DNA from: an uncultured Microscilla sp.
GTDB lineage: Bacteria > Bacteroidota > Bacteroidia > Cytophagales > Microscillaceae
Reading direction: 5' to 3'
Assembly (NCBI RefSeq): GCF_947493425.1
Contig: NZ_CANLRP010000012.1
Span: 26,570-90,569, forward strand
DNA: 64,000 nucleotides
Within the stretch, counting starts at the first letter, position 1; each line of letters starts with the position of its first letter. Made by a program: the position numbers and the translations under genes. The notes under the pieces are model-generated. The model was not told where the DNA came from and did no database searches. It saw only the letters and a program-made list of their open reading frames with translations. Positions 56,538 through 64,000 of the stretch are shown here, in pieces.

Positions 56538-56567
56538 AACGCGGTACCTCGGTATCGCGTTTTTTTG
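56538..56567 (+). terminator. Rho-independent terminator
   Basis: AACGCGGTAC (56538-56547), CTCG loop, GTATCGCGTT (56552-56561): a 10-bp stem with one G-U, followed at once by a run of T. It ends the 56001-56471 transcript. The remaining bases to 56835 are A+T-rich and precede clpB. Confidence 0.85.
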
Positions 56568-56835
56568 TTTTGACCTATGTCATATCAGCACTTGGAGTTG
56601 TTCAACAATAATACCAAAAGTGCTTCATTGCTGGTGCCTTCTTTTACTTTAGTGTCAGCTTGTCACCCCTGCCTTGTCAAAATTACCTTATACAACTAAT
56701 GGAGCATAATTTGTTAATATTGGGCTAATTATGTAAATTCATTTGGTACTCAATCAAGTATCAGGCAAACTACATAAAGGGTGCTAAACCCCCTATAAAT
56801 TTGGTAACTTGATAAAAAACTAACAACTCTAATCT
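56568..56835. other. Upstream region of clpB
   Basis: 268 bases. TAAATTTG at 56796-56803 fits the -7 consensus and would start transcription about 25 bases before the GTG start of clpB; a -33 TTG at the usual spacing is missing. I see no CIRCE-like inverted repeat (TTAGCACTC), so HrcA control is not indicated. Confidence 0.4.
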
Positions 56836-59466
56836 GTGAACGCTTTGAATTTCAGTAATTACACAATAAAAGCCCAGGAGGTGATTCAAAAATCTACCCA
56901 AATAACTACTGGGTATGGCCACCAGGTAATGGAGAATGGTCATTTGATAAAGGCTATTTTGGAAGACGATGAAGACTTGTCTAATTTTATTTTACGTAAG
57001 CTGAATGTAAACCCCAAATACTTTAAGACCAAGCTTGACGAAATAGTGACCGCCTACCCCAAAGTAGAAGGTTCATTGTATTTGTCGAATGATATGGTAT
57101 ATTCCTTTCAGAAAGCAGAAGAATATGCCAAACAGATGGACGATGAGTACATTGCTATAGAACATATTTGGTTGGGTATACTTGCTGGGCGCGACCAGAT
57201 AGCTTTGTTGCTCAAAGATATGGGCTTTGCCAAAGAGCACCTCATCAAAGCAATTCAAGAGTTGCGCGGCAATGAAAATGTAACTAACCCCAATGCTGAA
57301 GCCAACTACCAATCACTAGAGCGTTATTCAAACAATTTAAATGAATTGGCGAAAGCCGGAAAACTAGACCCAGTAATAGGGCGTGATGATGAAATACGTC
57401 GTTTGCTGCAAATCCTCTCACGCCGTACCAAAAACAACCCTATTTTGTTGGGAGAACCAGGGGTAGGCAAAACTGCGATTGCTGAAGGGCTTGCCCAGCG
57501 CATAGTGATTGGCGATGTACCCGAAAACCTGAAATCTAAAACTATAGTATCGCTCGATATGGGCTTGTTAGTAGCAGGTGCCAAATATAAAGGAGAATTT
57601 GAAGAACGCTTAAAGGCTGTAATCAAAGAAGTGGTGGACTCAGATGGAGAGGTAGTGTTATTTATAGATGAAATACACACCTTAATAGGAGCAGGCAGCA
57701 ATGGTGATGGGGCAATGGATGCGGCTAACTTATTGAAACCTGCCCTGGCACGAGGAGAGTTACATGCCATAGGTGCTACTACGCTCAAAGAGTATCAACA
57801 ATACATAGAAAAAGACAAAGCACTGGAGCGTCGTTTTCAGGCAGTAATGGTAGGAGAGCCTGATGTACAGGATGCTATTTCTATTTTGAGAGGGCTCAAA
57901 GAGCGTTATGAACTACACCATGGAGTACACATCAAAGACGACGCAATTATTACTGCAGTAGAACTGTCACATCGTTACATATCTGATCGCTTTTTGCCTG
58001 ATAAAGCCATTGATTTGATGGATGAGGCTTCTGCCAAATTGCGGATCGAGATAGACTCGATGCCAGAAGAACTGGACGAAGTAAACCGCAAAGTGATGCA
58101 GCTGGAGATTGAACGCGAAGCTATTCGACGGGAGGGCGACCAAGACAAGGCGGAGCAATTGTCAAAAGACATAACAAATCTACAGGCTAAACGTGACGAA
58201 CTAAGAACCAAGTGGCGTAGCGAAAAAAGCCTGATAGAGAGTATTCACAAAGAGAAAGAAAATATTGAACGCTATAAGCTGGAAGCCGAACAAGCCGAAC
58301 GTCAGCACGATTATGGCAAAGTGGCAGAGCTACGTTATGGCAAAATCCGCGAAAGCGAAGAAAGGCTGGTAGAGCTACAAAAAGAAATGCAAAATGCCCC
58401 CGAAAACTCGATGGTAAAGGAAGAGGTAACCAGCGAAGACATTGCCGAAGTAGTGGCAAAATGGACGGGAATTCCAGTGGCAAAGATGATGCAAAGCGAG
58501 CGGGAAAAGTTGTTGGAACTGGAAAGTGAACTTACCAAAAGAGTGGCAGGTCAGGGACAGGCCATCAAGGTGATTTCGGATGCAGTGCGCCGAAGCCGTG
58601 CCGGGTTGCAAGATCCCAAACGCCCCATAGGTTCTTTTATATTTATAGGAAGCTCAGGTGTAGGAAAAACCGAACTTGCCAAAGCCTTGGCGGAATTTCT
58701 TTTTAACGACGAAAATGCGATGGTACGCATCGATATGTCGGAGTACCAGGAGCAACACGCAGTGAGCCGTTTGATTGGGGCGCCTCCGGGCTATGTGGGC
58801 TACGATGAAGGTGGACAGCTGACCGAAGCAGTACGACGCAAACCTTATTCGGTAATTTTGCTCGATGAATTTGAAAAAGCACACCCTGATGTATTCAATA
58901 TTTTGCTACAGGTACTCGACGAAGGACGTTTGACCGATAGCAAGGGGCGATTGGCAAACTTTCGCAATGCCATCATTATTATGACCTCAAATGTAGGTTC
59001 AGAGTTGATTCATAGAAACTTTGAAGAAATGACCCTTGAGACAGAGTTTGACATTATGGAAAACACCAAAGAAGATATTCTGGATATACTAAAGCAAGGA
59101 GTAAGACCTGAGTTTTTGAACCGAATAGATGAGGTGGTGTTGTTCCGTCAATTGTCACCTAAAGACATGCGTCATATTGTAAAAATACAATTTAAGCAAA
59201 TTCAGCGACAGCTTGCCGAAAACGGGGTTCACCTGGAAACAAGCGACGATGTGCTCAATACATTTGCTGAGATGGGTTATCAGCGTGAGTTTGGAGCAAG
59301 ACCACTCAAGCGAGTATTGCAAAAACGTTTGCTCAACGATTTGTCAAAAGAAATACTGGCTGGCAAACTCAACAAAGATGCTGTCATTGCCATTACCCTG
59401 GACGAGTATGACCGGGTGCAATTTATGAACTTGGATGATATAAAGATTGACAATGGGGGGATATAA
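56836..59466 (+). CDS. clpB: ATP-dependent disaggregase ClpB
   Basis: 876 residues, GTG start ([16 protein letters not shown]). Clp N domain (1-145), NBD1 with Walker A GEPGVGKT (206-213), Walker [10 protein letters not shown], the coiled-coil M-domain (about 400-525, KQEM-type helices), and NBD2 with Walker A GSSGVGKT (605-612), then [12 protein letters not shown] and the C-terminal small domain. There is no ClpP-binding IGF loop, as expected for ClpB. It works with DnaK to rescue aggregated proteins after stress. A terminator follows. Confidence 0.95.
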   Translation: MNALNFSNYTIKAQEVIQKSTQITTGYGHQVMENGHLIKAILEDDEDLSNFILRKLNVNPKYFKTKLDEIVTAYPKVEGSLYLSNDMVYSFQKAEEYAKQMDDEYIAIEHIWLGILAGRDQIALLLKDMGFAKEHLIKAIQELRGNENVTNPNAEANYQSLERYSNNLNELAKAGKLDPVIGRDDEIRRLLQILSRRTKNNPILLGEPGVGKTAIAEGLAQRIVIGDVPENLKSKTIVSLDMGLLVAGAKYKGEFEERLKAVIKEVVDSDGEVVLFIDEIHTLIGAGSNGDGAMDAANLLKPALARGELHAIGATTLKEYQQYIEKDKALERRFQAVMVGEPDVQDAISILRGLKERYELHHGVHIKDDAIITAVELSHRYISDRFLPDKAIDLMDEASAKLRIEIDSMPEELDEVNRKVMQLEIEREAIRREGDQDKAEQLSKDITNLQAKRDELRTKWRSEKSLIESIHKEKENIERYKLEAEQAERQHDYGKVAELRYGKIRESEERLVELQKEMQNAPENSMVKEEVTSEDIAEVVAKWTGIPVAKMMQSEREKLLELESELTKRVAGQGQAIKVISDAVRRSRAGLQDPKRPIGSFIFIGSSGVGKTELAKALAEFLFNDENAMVRIDMSEYQEQHAVSRLIGAPPGYVGYDEGGQLTEAVRRKPYSVILLDEFEKAHPDVFNILLQVLDEGRLTDSKGRLANFRNAIIIMTSNVGSELIHRNFEEMTLETEFDIMENTKEDILDILKQGVRPEFLNRIDEVVLFRQLSPKDMRHIVKIQFKQIQRQLAENGVHLETSDDVLNTFAEMGYQREFGARPLKRVLQKRLLNDLSKEILAGKLNKDAVIAITLDEYDRVQFMNLDDIKIDNGGI

Positions 59467-59485
59467 TGTAGTTAAGTAGCTTGAT

Positions 59486-59520
59486 AAAAGCGTAAATCAG
59501 CCAGCGGTTTACGCTTTTTT
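59486..59520 (+). terminator. Terminator of clpB
   Basis: AAAAGCGTAAA (59486-59496) and TTTACGCTTTT (59508-59518): an 11-bp stem with an 11-base loop, followed by a long T-run. Confidence 0.8.
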
Positions 59521-59595
59521 TATTGGACTTGACATATCGGTAGATGGGCACAGTAGCATTGGGTAAAACTATGCAATGATTGAAGTGTTCAAAAG

Positions 59596-61266
59596 TTATC
59601 TCCACTGGAATTCAGGTGTCATACCAATCAGTGCAATCATTGCCCTTAAGCGAAAATTGATGTCTTTAGGTTTACCAAATGGAGGTTCAGCTGCACTGCC
59701 TCCACCCGCCAGATAATTGGCCAATAGACCACGGGTTTGAGGCTTTACTTGTCTGCCCAACACCCGTTCTATCCAATAGTCAGTGATTTGAAATGCGCTC
59801 TTGGCGATGGTAGGAGTTTGCCCCTTCAAGTCAAACTTGGCTGATTTATGCCAACGCCGTCCAAATATCAAAGTAGACACCACATTCCAACGGGTGAGCA
59901 TCATGTGAGAGTTGATCCAATAACTTGCTACATCAGGGTGCCCGGTAGGGGTAGCCCATTGAAACATTTGATAGCCCATATTAGTAAGCAAGTAATGCAT
60001 ATTGCGGTGTGGGGTGAGCTGAGCATTGGTAGCCCGTAAAAACGAAACAACCAACTCAAACGGACGTTTGACCTTATCGCCCCAGTTTTGGGTAAACTCA
60101 GGAGCGTTTAAAATAGTGCGTAGCACATGCTTGATCTGATCAGGTGATTTTTGGTGTTTCATCCAAGTAGCTACAGCCTTGTCAATCAATGTTTGGGGAG
60201 GTTTATCTGCCACCAAACGGCGGCAAATCTTAGTGCAAACAAATTTTGCTGTGCCAGGATGGTAAGCCACCAGGTCAAGCACTTTTTTGCCATCTGCCAT
60301 AGGTGGTTGGTTTGACGAAAACTCAGTACCCAATACCCGTTTCTGGTAGTTATCGTGCCAACCTTCATAATAAAAAAACTTACCCGTATTAGGCAAACGT
60401 TCACCTCCTTTAATTCTCGAACCATCGGCTATAGTCCAGCCCGTAAACGCCCTTGCCGCCTCGTACACATCTTCGTCTATATATCCACTGGGCTTACCCT
60501 TAGTAGCCCCTGGCACTTGCCGCCATTGATCGTACAAATGGTTGAGGTAGTGATCAGCCCCCAATGTGTGTAACTCAAACAATTCACGGGCATAGTTTTC
60601 GTTGGCAGGGCTTGCTTTGCTATATACATTGTCAAGGTAATACTGCATGGCGGTGCTTTTTGCCACATCTTCCAAAAAATCACGAAAATTACCAAAGCAG
60701 TTTTTCCTAATCACTTCTCGATCATATACAGGCAAGGTAAGCGCAATACGCCAATCGGTTTGTACACTTACATTAAAATGATTGTGCCAAAACTCTGTCA
60801 TTACCTCTCGCAGCTGCCATTTACTATAAGTAGCACGTAGCCAGGTAGCTGCCATTACTTCTTGTGCAGGGCGGTTACGTTCTTTGTTAGGTGTTTTCTT
60901 ACGGTCGCTTAATTTCCATAACTCTTCTATAGAAGCATTGAGTAGTTTCAGAGGACGGTTTTCATCCATTGCCCCATGCTTTCCAGCTTTAGCCTTATAT
61001 TTTATTTTTAAGGTGGCTTTTGCCAATTGCTCCTTCAATAAAGCATCCTGACCATTGGTAGGGTTGAGTTGCTCTTCTATATAGCGTGCCAATCCTTTTT
61101 TCTTAAGAGTAGCTATGTCTCCCTGTCGTGCACCATACCCCATACGGTTCAAGGCAATTACTTCGGGTGAAGGTGGGACAGGAGTTGCCTGGGGTGGATT
61201 CAGCAGGTCATTTATTGTACTTGAAGGAAACAAGCTTTGCAAAAAGTCACGACGTTGTTTAGCCAT
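59596..61266 (-). CDS. DUF1800 family protein
   Basis: 556 residues without an obvious signal peptide (MAKQRRDFLQSLFPSST resembles a twin-arginine-like start only weakly). Family features: NRMGYGARQGDIATLKKKGLARYIEEQLNP, WHNHFNVS, NENYARELFELHTLGAD, YDQWR, YIDEDVYEAARAFTGWTI, HD... and the C-terminal PPFGKPKDINFRLRAMIALI. DUF1800 proteins are exported and usually next to a DUF1501 gene; that partner is not in this window. Function unknown. Confidence 0.85.
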   Translation of the reverse strand: MAKQRRDFLQSLFPSSTINDLLNPPQATPVPPSPEVIALNRMGYGARQGDIATLKKKGLARYIEEQLNPTNGQDALLKEQLAKATLKIKYKAKAGKHGAMDENRPLKLLNASIEELWKLSDRKKTPNKERNRPAQEVMAATWLRATYSKWQLREVMTEFWHNHFNVSVQTDWRIALTLPVYDREVIRKNCFGNFRDFLEDVAKSTAMQYYLDNVYSKASPANENYARELFELHTLGADHYLNHLYDQWRQVPGATKGKPSGYIDEDVYEAARAFTGWTIADGSRIKGGERLPNTGKFFYYEGWHDNYQKRVLGTEFSSNQPPMADGKKVLDLVAYHPGTAKFVCTKICRRLVADKPPQTLIDKAVATWMKHQKSPDQIKHVLRTILNAPEFTQNWGDKVKRPFELVVSFLRATNAQLTPHRNMHYLLTNMGYQMFQWATPTGHPDVASYWINSHMMLTRWNVVSTLIFGRRWHKSAKFDLKGQTPTIAKSAFQITDYWIERVLGRQVKPQTRGLLANYLAGGGSAAEPPFGKPKDINFRLRAMIALIGMTPEFQWR

Positions 61267-61482
61267 AGTATTATGAGGGTAATCGAGTGAGAGATTATGG
61301 GTAATTTAATAACTTAGCTGATAAATATAAAAAGAAATGGCATAAACCCCTCTGGCTAAATGAAGAACCTGTTGGCAAAAAATATAACCTTTAGTACTAC
61401 TGTAGTGTTTGGTTAAGTAGATTTATTGAGAATCTTAACTAAAATCGTTAATTTTGTTGTCAATCAAAACAGCGCATATACT

Positions 61483-61731
61483 ATGGGGGCACTACTCAAA
61501 TTTTTATTGATACTCTTTCTTATTGGTTATTTAATTAACAAATTTAGCTCATTCTTAATTCGTCGAGCACTCAAAACCTTTGGTATTACCCCACCACAAA
61601 AAGAGAAACGCACCCGGAGACGTAAAAAAGGCATTCAGGTAGAATATGTACCCGAAGAGGAGCAAGAAGATCGTCGCCGAAGCAAAAACTTTAGGGGAGG
61701 CGACTATGTAGATTTTGAAGAAGTGAAATAA
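61483..61731 (+). CDS. DUF4834 family small membrane protein
   Basis: 82 residues from ATG 61483 (the frame runs upstream to 61426, with a non-typical start). One membrane helix (LLKFLLILFLIGYLINKFSSF), then a positively charged cytosolic tail with KRTRRRKK, ending in GGDYVDFEEVK, a pattern of DUF4834. Function unknown. Confidence 0.75.
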   Translation: MGALLKFLLILFLIGYLINKFSSFLIRRALKTFGITPPQKEKRTRRRKKGIQVEYVPEEEQEDRRRSKNFRGGDYVDFEEVK

Positions 61732-61734
61732 AAA

Positions 61735-61764
61735 TGGCTGGTCATTTGCTCAAACGATCAGCCA
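61735..61764. terminator. Weak hairpin between convergent genes
   Basis: TGGCTGGTC (61735-61743) and GATCAGCCA (61756-61764) pair over nine bases (one G-U). It lies between the convergent DUF4834 and TPR genes; T-runs beside it are short, so it is a moderate terminator candidate. Confidence 0.5.
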
Positions 61765-61773
61765 CTTATAAAT

Positions 61774-63576
61774 TTAGTTTTTCTCTTGGTGCATTTTGCT
61801 AAGCGATTTACGCAACAACAAGTTCACCTCGCGGTCGTTGGGGTATACAGTTAACACCTTAGAAAAATCAGCCACTGCTTCAGCATACTTGCCCAACCCG
61901 TCGTAAGCCAGCCCTCGGCTATAGTAAGCCATCACATTATTGCTGTCTTCTTTCAATACCCGGTTACAATCTGCCAACGCTTCTTTATACTGTTTCTTTT
62001 CTGATAAATACAAAGCCCGGTCGGTGTAGTAGTCTAATTTTTTTGGTGCAAGCTTAATAGCCTCATTAATATCTTGCAGGGCACCCTCTAGATTCCTTAC
62101 CTCATAAGCTATAATTGCCCGGTCGTAATAGTATTCAGCCACTTTTTTGTTAAGCGTAATGGCTTGTGTAATACTTGTTTGTGCTTCTTTATACATTCCC
62201 AGCTCTTTGTAAGTAAGTCCTCGACTATAATAAGTTTTTTCAGCATTACGATTTTTGGGTAGCTTCAAGGCCTTGTTAAAATCCTGTACAGCCTCATTAT
62301 AGGCATTGCGCATAGCGTGAGCTATACCACGTAAGGTATAAGAGTAAGAGTTGTTAGGTGCTAACTCGATGGCTTTTTTGAGCTCTACTAAAGCATTTTT
62401 AGAATCGCCTAAGCTAATGAATGTTTCAGCTCTTGCCTGATAGCCTTGTGTACTAATGCTGTCAAGCAATGGTTTTTCTTTTTTATCATCCAGTTTTAAC
62501 ATGATTTGCGCATTGCCCAGTAAATTCATTCTATTAATCAAATCTTTATCTGTTAACAGTTCGGGCATTAGAAAAATACCCTCCAGAAAGTCTTTTCGAG
62601 CTTGTTTAGGTCTACGCATACGGTAATACACCACCGCACGGTCATAATACATAGTGGCACTTGCCTCATTGTCTTTGCCTACCAGTTTGATCGCCTTGTT
62701 CAAATAACTCAAGGCAGCTCTGGTATCCTTCAGTTTATATTTGGTTTTGCCTATATAATGATAAATACTACTGTTTTCGTGTTTTTGAGGAGTTTGCAGG
62801 TAAAACAAGGCTCGGCTGTATTTACGCAATTGATAATATGCTAACCCCCAGTTATAAAAATCTTCCTCTTCGAAGGTCGTTTTCTCCTTTTGTAGTTTTT
62901 CATAAATATCAATGGCTTTTTTAGGCTTTTTCATGCCTAGGTGTACCAGTGCTTTCAGGCGTTTGGCATCAGCGTCTTTAGGAGCCAACCCCAAGCAAGA
63001 GGCAATGTCTTTGAGCGCAAGGTCATATTGTTGAGTGTAGTAATAGGTGGAAGCCCGATAATAATAAGCGTATACATTTTTAGCGTCTAACTTGAGCGTT
63101 TTATTAAAGTAAGTGGTGGCATCCTTGTACAAGTCCATGACAAAATACAAGCTGCCCAGGGCATTGATCACTTCTATATAAGTGCTGTCTAGCTGGTAGC
63201 CTTTGCGGTAATCAGTTTCGGCACTTTCGTAATTCTCTAAATAAAACTTGGCTTGCCCCCGGTACAAATACAAAGAGGCTACATTGGGGTACAAAAGAAT
63301 CAATAAGTCGTAATCGCGGATCGCCTTGAGGTATTTACCTTCTCTCATAAAGTAATAGCTACGGGCATAAAGCGCATCATAAAAGCGAGGGTTGATTCCA
63401 ATGGATTTATTAAGGTACTCGAAACCTTCCTGAGTTTTTCCTGCATCCATCAGTTGAACCGCCTTCTTGTAGGCTATTTCGTAATCTTGTTCTTGTTCCT
63501 GGCTAAGGGCTGGGTGGTTGAAGCATACAATACTACTCAACAAACATAGTATGAACGCAATATTTGATTTTATCAT
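61774..63576 (-). CDS. TPR-repeat protein, exported
   Basis: 600 residues. Signal peptide (IAFILCLLSSIVCFNHPALSQ) followed by about sixteen TPR units covering nearly the whole protein, for example YDALYARSYYFMREGKYLKAI, YLYRGQAKFYLENYESAETD, YYYRASTYYYTQQYDLALKD, FYNWGLAYYQLRKYSRALFY and YYDRAVVYYRMRRPKQARKD. No catalytic domain. A scaffold or assembly factor in the periplasm is the likely kind of role. Convergent with DUF4834. Confidence 0.85.
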   Translation of the reverse strand: MIKSNIAFILCLLSSIVCFNHPALSQEQEQDYEIAYKKAVQLMDAGKTQEGFEYLNKSIGINPRFYDALYARSYYFMREGKYLKAIRDYDLLILLYPNVASLYLYRGQAKFYLENYESAETDYRKGYQLDSTYIEVINALGSLYFVMDLYKDATTYFNKTLKLDAKNVYAYYYRASTYYYTQQYDLALKDIASCLGLAPKDADAKRLKALVHLGMKKPKKAIDIYEKLQKEKTTFEEEDFYNWGLAYYQLRKYSRALFYLQTPQKHENSSIYHYIGKTKYKLKDTRAALSYLNKAIKLVGKDNEASATMYYDRAVVYYRMRRPKQARKDFLEGIFLMPELLTDKDLINRMNLLGNAQIMLKLDDKKEKPLLDSISTQGYQARAETFISLGDSKNALVELKKAIELAPNNSYSYTLRGIAHAMRNAYNEAVQDFNKALKLPKNRNAEKTYYSRGLTYKELGMYKEAQTSITQAITLNKKVAEYYYDRAIIAYEVRNLEGALQDINEAIKLAPKKLDYYTDRALYLSEKKQYKEALADCNRVLKEDSNNVMAYYSRGLAYDGLGKYAEAVADFSKVLTVYPNDREVNLLLRKSLSKMHQEKN

Positions 63577-63975
63577 AACAGCTTATATCTGTTTTTGCAA
63601 CAAAGTCTTTACTCCGTGAAAAAGAAGCAAGCTCAATTATTATGTGTGTGTACAAGTTTATGGTGGATAATTCACAACAAAACTGATCATTAGTTTTGTT
63701 TGAGTGTTTACATTAAGAATATGTTTAAAGTTTCTGTTCTGAGTAGAAACTGAGGGGTTCGAGGGTGGAACCAGACACGAAAAATGGAGTTTAGCACTGC
63801 TAAATGAGCATTTTCGTTATGAAGTTCAACGTTTAAAGCCCCATTTTATGTCCAAAGAGTGAGTTTGAAACACATTCTAAAAAAACTTATCCAACCAAAA
63901 ATAAGAAAAAAAGCGTGCGTCTCAATAGACTTCTTGCGAAAATATTAATATTGGTTAAAAAGTTATCTTTGTAGC
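63577..63975. repeat. Hairpin-rich intergenic region
   Basis: 399 bases. AGTTTCT/AGAAACT (63729-63751); then a nested palindrome ACGAAAA-ATG...CATTTTCGT (63777-63817) around TTTAGCA-C-TGCTAAA (63790-63804). The segment AAAATGGAGTTTA (63781-63793) can instead pair with TAAAGCCCCATTTT (63834-63847), giving two competing folds. No coding signal. Confidence 0.5.
63964..63971 (+). promoter_or_regulatory. Candidate -7 box for the gene leaving the window
   Basis: TATCTTTG matches TAnnTTTG and is four bases before the ATG at 63976. A TTG at the usual -33 spacing is not seen. Confidence 0.35.
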
Positions 63976-64000
63976 ATGAAAGCTTCAAAATATGCTGTTT
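63976..64000 (+). CDS. Start of a gene running off the window
   Basis: ATG 63976 followed by codons for MKASKYAV, then the window ends. The start is supported only by a -7-like box close upstream; eight residues do not allow identification. Confidence 0.35.

Noticed and set aside
56568..56835. CIRCE/HrcA operator upstream of clpB
   Set aside because: No TTAGCACTC-N9-GAGTGCTAA-like repeat is visible.
59596..61266. DUF1501 partner next to the DUF1800 gene
   Set aside because: No adjacent frame carries DUF1501 features; neighbours are clpB and DUF4834.
63790..63804. TTTAGCA-C-TGCTAAA as a CIRCE element
   Set aside because: Only the TTAGCA half core matches; the spacer is one base rather than nine and no heat-shock gene is visible downstream.

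Overview
The window looks like a chromosome segment of a marine, gliding-type Bacteroidota of the order Cytophagales, close in style to Microscilla. The grounds are: A+T-rich intergenic DNA, genes that mostly lack Shine-Dalgarno sequences, TAnnTTTG-type -7 boxes, families typical of the phylum (exosortase N with its VIT partner, DUF6913 next to dapA, DUF4834, an atpD-atpC pair split from the rest of the ATP synthase operon), and an unusual load of TPR-based signalling proteins. The assignment rests on gene content and style only.

Layout. 1-13.7 kb is mostly housekeeping and transport: the 3' part of a XerC/XerD recombinase, a DMT exporter, an outer-membrane barrel, an operon of MBL hydrolase, DUF3592 protein and phosphatidylserine synthase, a lone ATP-grasp (Ddl-like) enzyme, a 193-bp MITE-like element, a GyrI-like protein, a bicarbonate transporter with its PII-like regulator (sbtA-sbtB), two paralogous small exported proteins with a CRP-type palindrome upstream, mazG, atpD-atpC and a glycerophosphodiesterase lipoprotein. 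14.2-21.1 kb is a tandem triplication of TPR - membrane helix - coiled coil - SpoIIE/PP2C phosphatases. 21.3-24.9 kb is a metal-linked cluster: a Cys-containing small membrane protein, MbnP-like lipoprotein, MbnH-like dihaem protein and an outer-membrane protein. 25.1 kb carries a SiaC (DUF1987) homologue, the kind of protein that SpoIIE-type phosphatases act on elsewhere.

25.8-30.3 kb holds the XrtN exosortase system, a cupin and an unknown protein. 30.4-35.5 kb holds a TPR-CHAT putative protease, a fourth SpoIIE phosphatase and a Cas6 endoribonuclease with no CRISPR array or other cas gene. 35.7-45.9 kb is one apparent signalling operon: a 2102-residue TPR/GAF/multi-PAS hybrid kinase, a REC-histidine kinase, a REC-sigma54 activator and an acyltransferase-3 membrane enzyme. 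A 0.6-kb gene-free stretch dense in hairpins follows. 46.5-64 kb carries dapA with DUF6913, a DUF1439 lipoprotein, ligA, a second TPR-CHAT protein, a sirtuin, an ABM-domain protein, tRNA-Leu(CAA), a small lysozyme-like protein, clpB, a DUF1800 protein, DUF4834, a 600-residue TPR protein and the first codons of a gene leaving the window.

Working together: seven TPR proteins, four SpoIIE phosphatases, one SiaC homologue and a three-protein phosphorelay make this a signalling-dense region. The most promising candidates for under-described biology are the TPR-SpoIIE/SiaC set, the XrtN-VIT pair whose VIT protein itself ends in a sorting-signal-like tail, the MbnP/MbnH cluster, the orphan Cas6, the paired small exported proteins, and several palindromic non-coding elements.
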